Source: an uncultured Bacteroidota bacterium (GTDB lineage Bacteria > Bacteroidota > Bacteroidia > Flavobacteriales > Flavobacteriaceae). Taken from it: DNA of 48,607 bases. Location: NCBI GenBank assembly GCA_902626365.1, contig CACOFE010000011.1:1-48607 (forward strand), in the 5' to 3' direction. Made by a program: the position numbers and the translations under genes. Below the pieces are notes generated by a model. The model saw nothing but the letters and a program-made list of their open reading frames with translations. It was not told where the DNA came from and did no database searches. Below, piece after piece: positions 37,158 to 45,595 of this stretch (position 1 is its first letter; each line of letters begins with the position of its first letter).

Positions 37158-38237
37158 TTGAAGATTGGACCAATAAATTCGTTTTTTTTATTTTGTTCTG
37201 GAACAAGTAAGGATATAATTTCAAAATGCCCAAGTTTTGAAATAATAAAATACTCTACCATAGGTGTTACAATTATTTTGACTTCCTTATTAGCACTTCT
37301 TTCAGGTTTCTATGCCTTATCAATAATTTTTGATAATATATATATATCAATAGTTGGTTCTATATTCTGGAGTATAATTATATTTAATTTAGACAGATAT
37401 ATAGTGATTAGTCTGAGACCTACCAAATCTCTGTCAAACAATTTAATAATTTCATTGCCTCGATTTTTTATCGCAATTGTTGTTGCAGTTGTTATTTCAA
37501 AACCTATTGAAATAAAGCTGTTTGAAAATGAAATCAATAATTTCCTAGAATTAGAAACTTTAAATAGATTAGAGTTGGTTGATAAAAAAATTGATCAAAA
37601 ATTAGATGAAATTCAAATCAGAAAAGATAAAATTGAACTTGCTTTTCAGAAAAAAGTTGATATTGTTAACGGTTACAAGGAAGATTATTTATGTGAAGGC
37701 TCAGGAACATGTGGAACAATGATTCGTGGAAGGGGTATTGAGTTTCAGGCAAGAAAAGAAAGATGGGTTAACGAATCAGCCAAACTTAATCTTGAAAAAA
37801 TTAAAAAAGATTCAATAATTAAAAGTCTGATTGAATACGAAAAAAATATGATAAGTAATTTAAGCGAGGAAAAAAATGTTATAAAATCCACTAATTATGG
37901 ATTTTTTGACAGGGTTGATGCTTTAAATTCTGTTAATGCTATAGCTTCATATTTTATTTTATTTATATTTATAATGATTGAAACTTCGCCAATGCTGACA
38001 AAAATTTTGGGAAGTAAAGGTCCTTATGATTTACTTGTTATGAAAACTGAATTTCAGTTTGAATCAGATTTTTTAAATGAATCAGACTCTTTGAAAATTC
38101 TTAGAGATAAAAATGAAAAAATAAATCAGATTAACGCAGATGTTGATTTGAATACCAGAAAAAAATTAATAGAAAATATAAATGCGCAAGATGCTTTTAG
38201 CAGATATGAAAATTTAAAAGATGATGAGGTTAATTAA
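37158..38237 (+). CDS. DUF4407 four-helix membrane protein, TTG start
   Basis: A 359-residue integral membrane protein of the DUF4407 family. Conserved blocks are FSGTSKDIISKCPSFEIIKY-like at the N terminus (here FCSGTSKDIISKCPS) and IFNLDRYIV. Membrane helices lie at about 33-57, 62-84, 97-117 and 261-281. A long cytoplasmic or periplasmic coiled coil (about 125-245) carries a Cys-Gly motif CEGSGTCGTMIRGRG (179-193), also typical of the family. The TTG at 37158 is the only start because a TAG at 37152-37154 is in frame. The end overlaps the next gene by 17 bases. The function is not established; here it may anchor or sense for the contractile apparatus. Confidence 0.85.
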   Translation: MKIGPINSFFLFCSGTSKDIISKCPSFEIIKYSTIGVTIILTSLLALLSGFYALSIIFDNIYISIVGSIFWSIIIFNLDRYIVISLRPTKSLSNNLIISLPRFFIAIVVAVVISKPIEIKLFENEINNFLELETLNRLELVDKKIDQKLDEIQIRKDKIELAFQKKVDIVNGYKEDYLCEGSGTCGTMIRGRGIEFQARKERWVNESAKLNLEKIKKDSIIKSLIEYEKNMISNLSEEKNVIKSTNYGFFDRVDALNSVNAIASYFILFIFIMIETSPMLTKILGSKGPYDLLVMKTEFQFESDFLNESDSLKILRDKNEKINQINADVDLNTRKKLIENINAQDAFSRYENLKDDEVN

Positions 38238-39423
38238 AAACTTATTTTTTTTGTGTGCGTTTATGATGATATTGTTTTCTTGCTCATCAGCTATTGAAAA
38301 AGTTCAAGAGATTAATTCAAGAAGAAATATAGATAACATTATTGCCACTTCTATAAATGACTCAAAATCAGAACCTGATTTTGATAAGTACGTATTTATT
38401 GATAGTATTAAAAATCTTCTCCTACAAAAAAAGACAATTGATTTGGATTCTAAATACAAAGATTTAATCAAAGAAATTAATTTTGATAAACTTAGAGATA
38501 CAATTTACCTAGGAGACATACATGCTAAAACTCTTTCTGGTGGAGTACCATTGATTTTTGAATATGATGTCAAACCCAACGATGTGATTTATTTTGATAT
38601 TGATAATCTTAGTTCAAATAAGGTAAATAAAATTGAAATTCTAGAGGCTGATAAGGTTAGGTATCTGTATGAAAATCAACGTCGAAAAGATAAAATTTCA
38701 TCTTCTTTTTCTGTGATATCTGGACCTAAAATAACTCTCAAAATTACAAACGAAACTCCAGTCAAAAATCTTGGTCTTTTCAAATCAAAACTTAAAATAA
38801 GCATAAAAAAAATTTCGAATATAGCGCTTATATCTGAAACAATAGCTGATACAATAATTTTTACAAAAAAAATTAATAAGAAAGTTTATGATACGATTTA
38901 TAATATGGAGTCAAACCTTAATTTTAAATTATCTTCAAAGTTAAATTTTTCTGAAAAAAATTTTATAGAAATACCTATCAGGATTTCTGATAACGAAAAT
39001 TTGAGAGCCTGGTCATATTGGCTTGGATTAAACTCTCAGGATTCTCTAGAAATTAAAGATGTTAGAAATAATGCTATTTCATATTATATTGAAAATGAAT
39101 TAAACAAAAAACTTATCAATAAAAATATTTCAAACGAGCTAATTTCACAAAACAAGGACATTGATATTGCTTTTGAGAATTTTACAAATGACCGTAGGGG
39201 ACTAAATTTTGCCAGAAATTATTCTATGTTTTCTGTTGACAATAACCTTTCATCAGATTTAAAAACAAAAGCTAAACTGAAGCTTTCAAATACATCTAAT
39301 CTATATGATTATGATTTGAAATTTATTTTAATTTCAGCAAATTTAATTCCAAAAACCGTTGAGGAAGATGTTGTTGCCATTGATGTCAAAGAAAAAATCA
39401 GATTAAAAATTATTGGATTATGA
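38221..39423 (+). CDS. Lipoprotein of unknown function in the CIS locus
   Basis: A 400-residue protein with a lipoprotein signal (lipobox ILFSC, about Cys21). The mature region is beta-rich, with blocks TLSGGVPLIFEYDVKPNDVIYFDIDN (about 100-130) and WSYWLGLNSQDSLEI (about 260-275). The first half looks like a jelly-roll-type sandwich, the second is helical to about 330 and then strand-rich. I do not recognise a family. It overlaps the DUF4407 gene by 17 bases and the GH18 gene by four, so it is translated with both. A periplasmic partner of the DUF4407 protein or of the GH18 protein is a reasonable guess. Confidence 0.7.
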   Translation: MMRLIKNLFFLCAFMMILFSCSSAIEKVQEINSRRNIDNIIATSINDSKSEPDFDKYVFIDSIKNLLLQKKTIDLDSKYKDLIKEINFDKLRDTIYLGDIHAKTLSGGVPLIFEYDVKPNDVIYFDIDNLSSNKVNKIEILEADKVRYLYENQRRKDKISSSFSVISGPKITLKITNETPVKNLGLFKSKLKISIKKISNIALISETIADTIIFTKKINKKVYDTIYNMESNLNFKLSSKLNFSEKNFIEIPIRISDNENLRAWSYWLGLNSQDSLEIKDVRNNAISYYIENELNKKLINKNISNELISQNKDIDIAFENFTNDRRGLNFARNYSMFSVDNNLSSDLKTKAKLKLSNTSNLYDYDLKFILISANLIPKTVEEDVVAIDVKEKIRLKIIGL

Positions 39424-41204
39424 ATAAGCTACATAAAACCAAATATTTTCTACTTTTTTTAATCCTTTTTACATTTTTTGGATGTGATCAATTAAAGCAA
39501 GTTGATAGAGTCATAAAAAAATCTTTTGGTCAAATAAATAGATTTGAAAGGCAAAAAAATAACTATTCAAACAGATTAGGTTTAAATAAGCAAAATAATA
39601 ATCAAAATGAATTCAATATTTCTGAAACAACTAACAATTATAATTCCATAACTCAAAAAAATTTAATAAATGACCACGGCTACTTGTTCGAGATTATTAA
39701 TGGTGTAGATCCCGGAAAAATTATTGCCAACCCTATTTCAGATGATAATGAGATGATGTTTGTTGTTAATGATACATCGAATACAAAAGTTCCTCAAAAT
39801 TTAGAAGTGTTTGGATGGCATCCACATTGGATGGGTGATAATTGGAAAAATTACTATTTTAATCTTTTGTCAACTGTATCATTTTTTTCTTACAAAATAG
39901 ACCCTGAGACAGGTTTCCCCCAAAATCCCAGCGAATTATCGGTTTGGAATGACAGTGATTTTGTTTCGACAGCAAAGTCAAATGGTACTCGGGTACTACT
40001 GACAATATCTTTACACGGTGAGGAAAATGTTGTTAATTTTCTGGAATCTGAAGAGATACATAAAAACCTTTTTATCACTGCTTCCGACTACATATTAAGC
40101 AAAAATGCTGATGGGGTTGATATTAATTTTGAAAACGTACCATATAGTCAAGTTGATAATTACAAAAAATTTATAATAAATTTTAAAAATTTCCTAAAAA
40201 ACGAGTTTTATAAAGACAATTTAGATGCTGAAAGTGTTTTTATGAGTATGACTTTACCTGCATCAAAAGTTTCAGAAAATTATTCAATTGCTTTGCTTGA
40301 GCAATACGTAGACCTGTACGTTATTATGGGTTATGATTTGCACTCTAATAAAATTCCTGGAGCCACAGCACCTCTACAATCAGAAAATGATGAACTAAGT
40401 CTTCTCAAAGTGTTACAAAGGTTTGATAAATTTGGTATTAATAAAAATAAAACAATTTTAGCTCTTCCATATTATGGTCTAATGTATGATATTGAAGCTA
40501 AAAGTGATGATTCTGATGATATTGATTTAGTTCCCAAGTTGGATAGAAAAATCACCTATAATGAAATTAATAAGTTCTTCATTGAAAATGAAGAATTAAA
40601 GTACGAGGTACAGCTTGATCCAATTTCAATGTCCAGATCTATTTCCATTTTATTTGACGATAATTCTATGAAAGAAATCTTTTATGATGATTCCTTTACA
40701 CTTTCAGAAAAATATAATTTTGCCATGACCAGTGGTTTAAAGGGTGTGGGTATATGGGCTCTTGGATACGATGATAAAAGAAAAGACCTGTGGGGAATTT
40801 TGGAGAGTAACTTTACAAGTAATGATGTAATTTATGAAAATCCAATTTCAAAGGTCAATGGTTTTCCTATTAGATTTGCAAAATCCTTAGTTAAGGATAA
40901 AGATATATACTTTGTTATTATAATTTTCTTGACATTTTCCGTTATAATTTCGGGAATTTTATTATTGTCAGATTGGAGATTTAGAAAGAAAATTTCAGAT
41001 AAGAAAATCAATATTATATTATTATTTACAATTTTTTATGTTTTTCTTATTCCGTTAGTAATATTCATAAATTCTATGATATACGCTGATGGATATGGAA
41101 TTTATTTAAGCAGTGAGATAAATTTGTATATTGCTTTCTTTTTGGGCTTATTGGTTTATTACCTGGGTTCTAAAATAACAATTAAAAAAGAACAAAAACC
41201 ATAG
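39420..41204 (+). CDS. GH18-like lipoprotein with three C-terminal membrane helices
   Basis: A 594-residue protein with a lipobox (FFGC, Cys22), a polar Asn/Gln-rich linker (about 45-85), a GH18-type TIM barrel (about 125-480) and three membrane helices (495-517, 529-552 and 567-583). The barrel shows FGWHPHWMG, VLLTISLHG, the catalytic block DGVDINFE (231-238) and VIMGYDLHS. The presumed acid Glu238 is kept, but the residue two before it is Asn236 where GH18 usually has Asp. Such barrels act on chitin or peptidoglycan-like glycans; here cell-wall passage is a possible role. It overlaps the lipoprotein gene by four bases (ATGA) and is 3 bp from the next gene. Confidence 0.8.
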   Translation: MNKLHKTKYFLLFLILFTFFGCDQLKQVDRVIKKSFGQINRFERQKNNYSNRLGLNKQNNNQNEFNISETTNNYNSITQKNLINDHGYLFEIINGVDPGKIIANPISDDNEMMFVVNDTSNTKVPQNLEVFGWHPHWMGDNWKNYYFNLLSTVSFFSYKIDPETGFPQNPSELSVWNDSDFVSTAKSNGTRVLLTISLHGEENVVNFLESEEIHKNLFITASDYILSKNADGVDINFENVPYSQVDNYKKFIINFKNFLKNEFYKDNLDAESVFMSMTLPASKVSENYSIALLEQYVDLYVIMGYDLHSNKIPGATAPLQSENDELSLLKVLQRFDKFGINKNKTILALPYYGLMYDIEAKSDDSDDIDLVPKLDRKITYNEINKFFIENEELKYEVQLDPISMSRSISILFDDNSMKEIFYDDSFTLSEKYNFAMTSGLKGVGIWALGYDDKRKDLWGILESNFTSNDVIYENPISKVNGFPIRFAKSLVKDKDIYFVIIIFLTFSVIISGILLLSDWRFRKKISDKKINIILLFTIFYVFLIPLVIFINSMIYADGYGIYLSSEINLYIAFFLGLLVYYLGSKITIKKEQKP

Positions 41205-41207
41205 TAG

Positions 41208-41441
41208 ATGAAAAGAATATTTATCCGTGAGGTTTTCTGGTTTATTCTAACGATAATTTTATCGTTAATATTTTCTTTCCTATTCATGGATTTTTTGGAT
41301 TTATCCTCTTCAGAAAGAAATCTCAAAGAAATTGAAAAAATATTTTCAGTTCAAATATACATTATTGGCTGTATAGTTTCATTTATTTCAATTTATATCA
41401 TTAGAACTTTGGTGGCTTTGGTTAAAATGTTATTAAATTAA
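41208..41441 (+). CDS. Small two-helix membrane protein
   Basis: A 77-residue hydrophobic protein with helices at about 8-28 and 48-68, and a short charged loop (SSSERNLKEIEK) between them. No family is recognised. It is packed 3 bp after the GH18 gene and 6 bp before the DUF4255 gene, so it is likely translated as part of the same operon. It may connect the membrane module to the tail module. Confidence 0.6.
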   Translation: MKRIFIREVFWFILTIILSLIFSFLFMDFLDLSSSERNLKEIEKIFSVQIYIIGCIVSFISIYIIRTLVALVKMLLN

Positions 41442-41447
41442 TTTTAT

Positions 41448-41984
41448 ATGATTCACAATGTAATAACAGCCGTTTCTCATCGACTCAACATATATATTAA
41501 AAACAGACTCATGATTAATGATGACCCTGTTGTAGTAAAAAATTTGGTAGACTTAAAGGGGAATGTTAACGATGGAATACAAAATAAAATTGTTGTTTTT
41601 TTATTAAGCATTGAGGAGGATAAAACATCCAAAAATAAATCTGTTACTAAAATTACAGGCAATCCATCAATTATACTAAATGTTAATATAATGTTTGCAG
41701 CTTTTTTTTCAAACGATGCATATGTCGAATCATTGAGGTATCTATCACTAGTAATGGAATTTTTTCAAAAAAACCCAATGTTTCATTTTTCAGATACCCC
41801 CGGTTTGCCCACCTCAAACTCAAAACTGCACGTTGAAATTTATAATTTAAATATGCCAGATACTATGAGGCTGTGGGGTGCAATAGGAACAAAATACTTG
41901 CCATCTTGTGCATACAAGATTAAACAGGTTAAATTTGACTCTCAACAAATAAATATTGATATTCCTCCGATCATGGGAAATTAA
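41448..41984 (+). CDS. DUF4255 protein, Pvc16/Afp16-type tail terminator
   Basis: A 178-residue protein matching DUF4255, the family of Pvc16 and Afp16 that caps the end of the contractile sheath and tube in extracellular injection systems. Family marks are the N-terminal IHNVITAVSHRLNIYI, the NIMFAAFFSNDAYVESLRYLSLVMEFFQKNPMFHF segment and the C-terminal MPDTMRLWGAIGTKYLPSCAYKIK. Its presence, rather than a T6SS TssA, ties the locus to the eCIS/T6SS-iv type. It lies 6 bp after the small membrane protein and 9 bp before the next gene. Confidence 0.88.
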   Translation: MIHNVITAVSHRLNIYIKNRLMINDDPVVVKNLVDLKGNVNDGIQNKIVVFLLSIEEDKTSKNKSVTKITGNPSIILNVNIMFAAFFSNDAYVESLRYLSLVMEFFQKNPMFHFSDTPGLPTSNSKLHVEIYNLNMPDTMRLWGAIGTKYLPSCAYKIKQVKFDSQQINIDIPPIMGN

Positions 41985-41993
41985 AGAAATCAT

Positions 41994-42812
41994 ATGATAA
42001 ATAGGTCAATATTTAAGTACAGCTTAAAATTTAGAAAATTAATTGAAATAAATTTTTATCACAACTTTTTTGATAGTGGTTTACTTAAAAAGTATAATAT
42101 ATACCCTTTACCCGAATCATTAAGAATTATGAATGATTATGGGATAATATTTAAAAGAACTGATTCTGGGGGTGTTTTTTTATCACCTGTCGATGATAAG
42201 TTCAAAGAAACTAATTTTAAAGGATCTATCAATTTAAATTTGGCAATTGATTTTTTGGATCCTTATTTTCTTAGCTACACTGATATTCCATATGAAAATG
42301 ATATTGTAATAAAATTTGAGAATAATTTTAAGCAAAAATTACATTCTGGTAAGTTTATTGATTCAAAATCAATAACAGCCGGAGATGAGAATATAAAAGG
42401 GCTTTTAAAAATCGAGTTGAACAAAAATGACATGTTTTTTGGCTCGAATTCAATTTATAAAAATGAGCCATTAACTTTTAATTCCTTTATGAATTCAAGA
42501 GAAGTATATATCAGATATAACTTTCAAATTGATGACAAGTCTGCCAAAAGTTTTTACATTACTGATGAGGATGAAAATATTAGATTAAAAAATTTTAAAA
42601 AGAGATATCTTGCTTCAGGTTTGGAGGTTAGGTATATTACAATAAATAAGCCTGTAAAGTTATCTGAATTTATGAATAATAAATTTTTCTTAAAGAAGGA
42701 TGATAATTTTTTCAAATCTTATACATTTCCTTTACCATCTGCAACTGCCAGAAATATAATGTTTGACAAGGAAAAAAACCTTTTTTTCGCAGATGTCATA
42801 GTGAACATATAG
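41994..42812 (+). CDS. Unknown CIS-locus protein
   Basis: A 272-residue protein without a signal peptide or membrane helix. The N-terminal 40 residues are basic and aromatic, and the rest alternates beta strands and polar turns (VYIRYNFQIDDKSAKSFYITDEDENIRLKN; FPLPSATARNIMFDKEKNLFFADVIVNI). I do not recognise the family. It lies 9 bp after the DUF4255 gene and ends the first operon. Its position, between terminator and sheath, suggests a cytoplasmic tail component or assembly factor. A 159-bp non-coding gap (42813-42971), very AT-rich, follows and probably holds a promoter for the sheath gene; no exact TAnnTTTG was found there. Confidence 0.65.
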   Translation: MINRSIFKYSLKFRKLIEINFYHNFFDSGLLKKYNIYPLPESLRIMNDYGIIFKRTDSGGVFLSPVDDKFKETNFKGSINLNLAIDFLDPYFLSYTDIPYENDIVIKFENNFKQKLHSGKFIDSKSITAGDENIKGLLKIELNKNDMFFGSNSIYKNEPLTFNSFMNSREVYIRYNFQIDDKSAKSFYITDEDENIRLKNFKKRYLASGLEVRYITINKPVKLSEFMNNKFFLKKDDNFFKSYTFPLPSATARNIMFDKEKNLFFADVIVNI

Positions 42813-42971
42813 TGAATGGATGTTAATAACTTTTTTGTATTATTAAATTTTAATTTTTTTATCCCATATAACAACAAATTTACCTTGTTAATATTCAGTT
42901 AATAATTATATTATTTAATTTAAAAAAAATAAAATAAATTGTACCAAAATTAATTTAAATAGCTCAAATAC

Positions 42972-44504
42972 ATGGCAACAAAAATAGCAACACCAGGAGT
43001 TTACATTGAGGAAACAAGCTCTTTTGGTAATTCAGTCGTAGCTGTCCCAACAGCTGTACCTGCTTTTGTAGGTTACACACAAAAAGCAATCAAGGGTAAC
43101 AACTCAATTAATAATGTACCAACACGAATAACTTCACTTGCTGAATACCATAAATATTTTGGAGGTCCTTCTTTTACAAAATGTGATATTTCAGCTGATG
43201 AGAATTCAGGATTTAACATCAAAATCGAAAAATCTTCTAAATATATGATGTATGACTCGATGAGAATGTTTTTTAATAATGGAGGAGGTGCATGTTACAT
43301 TGTTTCTGTTGGTGATTATTCTTCCAATATTTCACCAAAGAAACTGAATGATATAAAAAATAATGGCGGCATATCTTCACTTGAAAGAGTTCAAGAACCC
43401 ACTTTATTGGTAGTCCCAGACGCTGTTCTTCTTTCTGAATCGGATTGTTTCACCATTCAATCACAAATGTTAGCGCACTGCGGCCAAAAGATGCGAAATC
43501 GTTTTGCAATATTAGATGTTTACAATGGTACATCAACAAGAACACATGATGACAATGATGTCATTAATAGATTTAGAGAAGGCGTTGGATCAAATAATTT
43601 ATCATGGGGTGCTGCATATTACCCTTTTGTTAATACGACAACATACTCTAGTTCTGAAATAAATTTTACGAGAATTAATAACCTAGACTCTTTTGCCGAG
43701 CTTCTTTTAGCTGAGGCTCAATCTAATTTAGATAATAATAAAATATCACAATCTAAATTTGAAGCGATTTCTGATGAAATTCAAAAAGTATTAGATCCTG
43801 AAAATAATAATATTAGTTCCACTCATGTAATTTTAAGTGCTGTCAGCTCTCTTTATAATAGTGTAATGGCTAGTATTCTTAGTGAAATGAATGTTATGCC
43901 GCCTAGTTCTGCTATGGCTGGTGCATATGCAATGGTAGATGAATCAGTAAATATTGCCAAATCACCTGCCAACTTGAGTTTAGGATCTGTGATCTCTCCT
44001 TGTGTCAATATTAATTCTGATGATCAGGAGGATATGAATATGCCACTCAGCGGTAAAGCCGTAAATGCGATCAGAAGCTTTACCGGGAAAGGAACCTTGG
44101 TTTGGGGTGCTAGAACACTTGATGGTAATTCGCAGGATTGGAGATACATAAATGTAAGAAGAACTATGACATTTCTTGAGCAAAGTATTAAATCTGCTGC
44201 AGAAGCTTTCGTTTTCGAACCTAATAATTCATCAACTTGGACATCTCTAAGAGCAACTGTTAATAGTTTCTTGAATACCCAATGGTTAGGTGGAGTATTA
44301 GAGGGGTCTAGTCCCTCTGAAGCCTACGCAGTTGATGTAGGGTTGGGGACAACTATGACAGCTAATGATGTTCTTGACGGACTTTTAAAAATGACAGTTA
44401 AAGTCGCTTTGGTTAGACCAGCTGAATTCATTGTTATAACATTTGAACAAAAGCAAAATGACCCAGGAGGTGGAGGAGAAGGAGAAGATGCTGCAACTGA
44501 ATAA
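42972..44504 (+). CDS. Contractile tail sheath protein
   Basis: A 510-residue sheath subunit. The N terminus ATKIATPGVYIEETSSFGNSV and AVPAFVGYTQKA are typical of phage-like and Pvc2-like sheaths. The variable middle (about 140-330) forms the outer domain. The C-terminal region SAAEAFVFEPNNSSTWTSLR, then NTQWLGGVLEGSSPSEAYAVDVGLG and KVALVRPAEFIVITFEQK is the conserved core that interlocks subunits and contacts the tube. A Gly/Glu-rich tail ends the protein. One sheath gene, not a TssB/TssC pair, is present. It is 45 bp upstream of the first tube gene and is probably co-transcribed with it. Confidence 0.95.
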   Translation: MATKIATPGVYIEETSSFGNSVVAVPTAVPAFVGYTQKAIKGNNSINNVPTRITSLAEYHKYFGGPSFTKCDISADENSGFNIKIEKSSKYMMYDSMRMFFNNGGGACYIVSVGDYSSNISPKKLNDIKNNGGISSLERVQEPTLLVVPDAVLLSESDCFTIQSQMLAHCGQKMRNRFAILDVYNGTSTRTHDDNDVINRFREGVGSNNLSWGAAYYPFVNTTTYSSSEINFTRINNLDSFAELLLAEAQSNLDNNKISQSKFEAISDEIQKVLDPENNNISSTHVILSAVSSLYNSVMASILSEMNVMPPSSAMAGAYAMVDESVNIAKSPANLSLGSVISPCVNINSDDQEDMNMPLSGKAVNAIRSFTGKGTLVWGARTLDGNSQDWRYINVRRTMTFLEQSIKSAAEAFVFEPNNSSTWTSLRATVNSFLNTQWLGGVLEGSSPSEAYAVDVGLGTTMTANDVLDGLLKMTVKVALVRPAEFIVITFEQKQNDPGGGGEGEDAATE

Positions 44505-44549
44505 TAAAAAGAATAATATAATTTAAGTTTAATAAAATAGATAAATAAT

Positions 44550-45020
44550 ATGGCAACACCAACAGCCGGGGCTGGAGATCAGCAGGATCAATATTGGCCC
44601 CTACCCAAATTTTACTTTTCGGTAGATATAGGAGATTTTACAGATTTACCTTTTCAAGAAGTTAGTGGTTTAGATATATCCACAGAAGCTATCGAGTATA
44701 GGCATGGAAATAATCCTGCATTTTCAGCTATTAAAATGCCTGGAATGATAAAATATGCAGATGTTACATTGAAAAAGGGTGTATTCACTGGTGATAATGA
44801 ATTTTATAACTGGATCAGCGAGATTAGCTTAAATACATACACTAGGGTAAATGTGGTAATTAAGCTCTTAAATGAAGCCGGAGACACAGAATTTACATGG
44901 ACTTTAGCTAGAGCTTTTCCATTACAAGTTACACCAACCGACATGAACTCAACAGCCTCTGAAGCTGCTATTGAAACAATTGTTTTTGCTCATGAAGGTT
45001 TAACGGTTGAAGCAGCCTAA
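44550..45020 (+). CDS. Tail tube protein, copy 1
   Basis: A 156-residue inner-tube protein of the T4 gp19/Pvc1 family. Signature blocks are QYWPLPKFYFSVDIGD, EVSGLDISTEAIEYRHGN and KYADVTLKKGVF, followed by VTPTDMNSTASE and ETIVFAHEGL. It stacks as hexameric rings inside the sheath and is pushed out on contraction. A second, closely related copy lies 100 bp downstream. The protein begins MATPTAGAG, so no signal peptide is present and the tube is assembled in the cytoplasm. Confidence 0.94.
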   Translation: MATPTAGAGDQQDQYWPLPKFYFSVDIGDFTDLPFQEVSGLDISTEAIEYRHGNNPAFSAIKMPGMIKYADVTLKKGVFTGDNEFYNWISEISLNTYTRVNVVIKLLNEAGDTEFTWTLARAFPLQVTPTDMNSTASEAAIETIVFAHEGLTVEAA

Positions 45021-45032
45021 GGTTTATTGCTT

Positions 45033-45090
45033 TTAAAATTAAGTAAGTTCAGCAAGTAAATTTATATTTCCTGATCTTGCTTAATTTTAA
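45033..45090 (+). repeat. Long inverted repeat between the two tube genes
   Basis: Arms of 15 bases (45033-45047 TTAAAATTAAGTAAG and 45076-45090) pair with one G-U wobble around a 28-base loop. A second, competing pairing is possible between AGCAAG (45051-45056) and CTTGCT (45076-45081). TTAATTTG at 45087-45094 is one base from the -7 consensus. It could be an RNA-processing site, an attenuator or a promoter, and may set the ratio of the two tube proteins. Confidence 0.6.
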
Positions 45091-45120
45091 TTTGTAAAAA
45101 TCTTTCACTTCTATTTAGCA

Positions 45121-45585
45121 ATGGCAACACCAGTAGCTGGCTCTGGAAATCAGCAAGATCAATATTGGCCCTTACCCAAATTTCATTTTTCGGTTGATAT
45201 TGGTGATTTATTAGATTTACCTTTTCAAGAAGTAAGTGGCTTGGATATATCTACTGAGGCCATTGAATATAGACATGGAAATGCACCTAATGGAACCATC
45301 AATATGCCAACAATTCTTAAGTACGCTGATGTTACTCTCAAGAAGGGTGTATTCAGTTCTGATAATGAATTTAATAACTGGATTGACTCTTTAAAAATGA
45401 ATACCGTAAAAAGGCTTTCCGTGAAGATAAAGCTATTAAATGAAAACGGAGACCCAGAAAAAACATGGATTTTAAAGAATGCTTTCCCCATACAAGTTAC
45501 ACCAACTGATATGAATTCAACAGCCTCTGAGGTTGCAGTTGAAACAATTGTTTTTGCTCATGAGGGGCTAGAAGTAATAGTTTAA
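45121..45585 (+). CDS. Tail tube protein, copy 2
   Basis: A 154-residue paralogue of the preceding tube protein. It shares QQDQYWPLPKF, EVSGLDISTEAIEYRHGN, KYADVTLKKGVF, VTPTDMNSTASE and ETIVFAHEGL. It differs mainly in the loop after the YRHGN block and in the segment at about 95-115. eCIS clusters normally carry more than one gp19-like protein (Pvc1 and Pvc5), one forming the tube body and one an initiator near the baseplate; which role this copy has is not clear. It ends 10 bp before the convergent STAND gene. Confidence 0.94.
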   Translation: MATPVAGSGNQQDQYWPLPKFHFSVDIGDLLDLPFQEVSGLDISTEAIEYRHGNAPNGTINMPTILKYADVTLKKGVFSSDNEFNNWIDSLKMNTVKRLSVKIKLLNENGDPEKTWILKNAFPIQVTPTDMNSTASEVAVETIVFAHEGLEVIV

Positions 45586-45595
45586 AAAAAACATA

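Noticed and set aside
42823-42846. Hairpin TTAATAA/TTATTAA after the 272-residue CIS gene as a terminator.
   Set aside because: The 7-bp stem is all A-T with a 10-base loop, too weak to call in DNA this AT-rich.
36081-45585. Prophage remnant.
   Set aside because: Sheath and tube genes are present, but no capsid, portal, terminase, integrase or holin was seen, and the neighbours are DUF4255 and DUF4407 genes typical of injection systems. The region right of 48607 is unseen.
36081-45585. Classical type VI secretion system (including Bacteroidota T6SS-iii).
   Set aside because: There is a single long sheath gene rather than a TssB/TssC pair, and no TssJLM-like, TssK or ClpV gene in the window.
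44550-45585. Second tube gene as an assembly duplication artefact.
   Set aside because: The copies differ at many codons and in loop length, and the flanking bases differ, so both are real genes.
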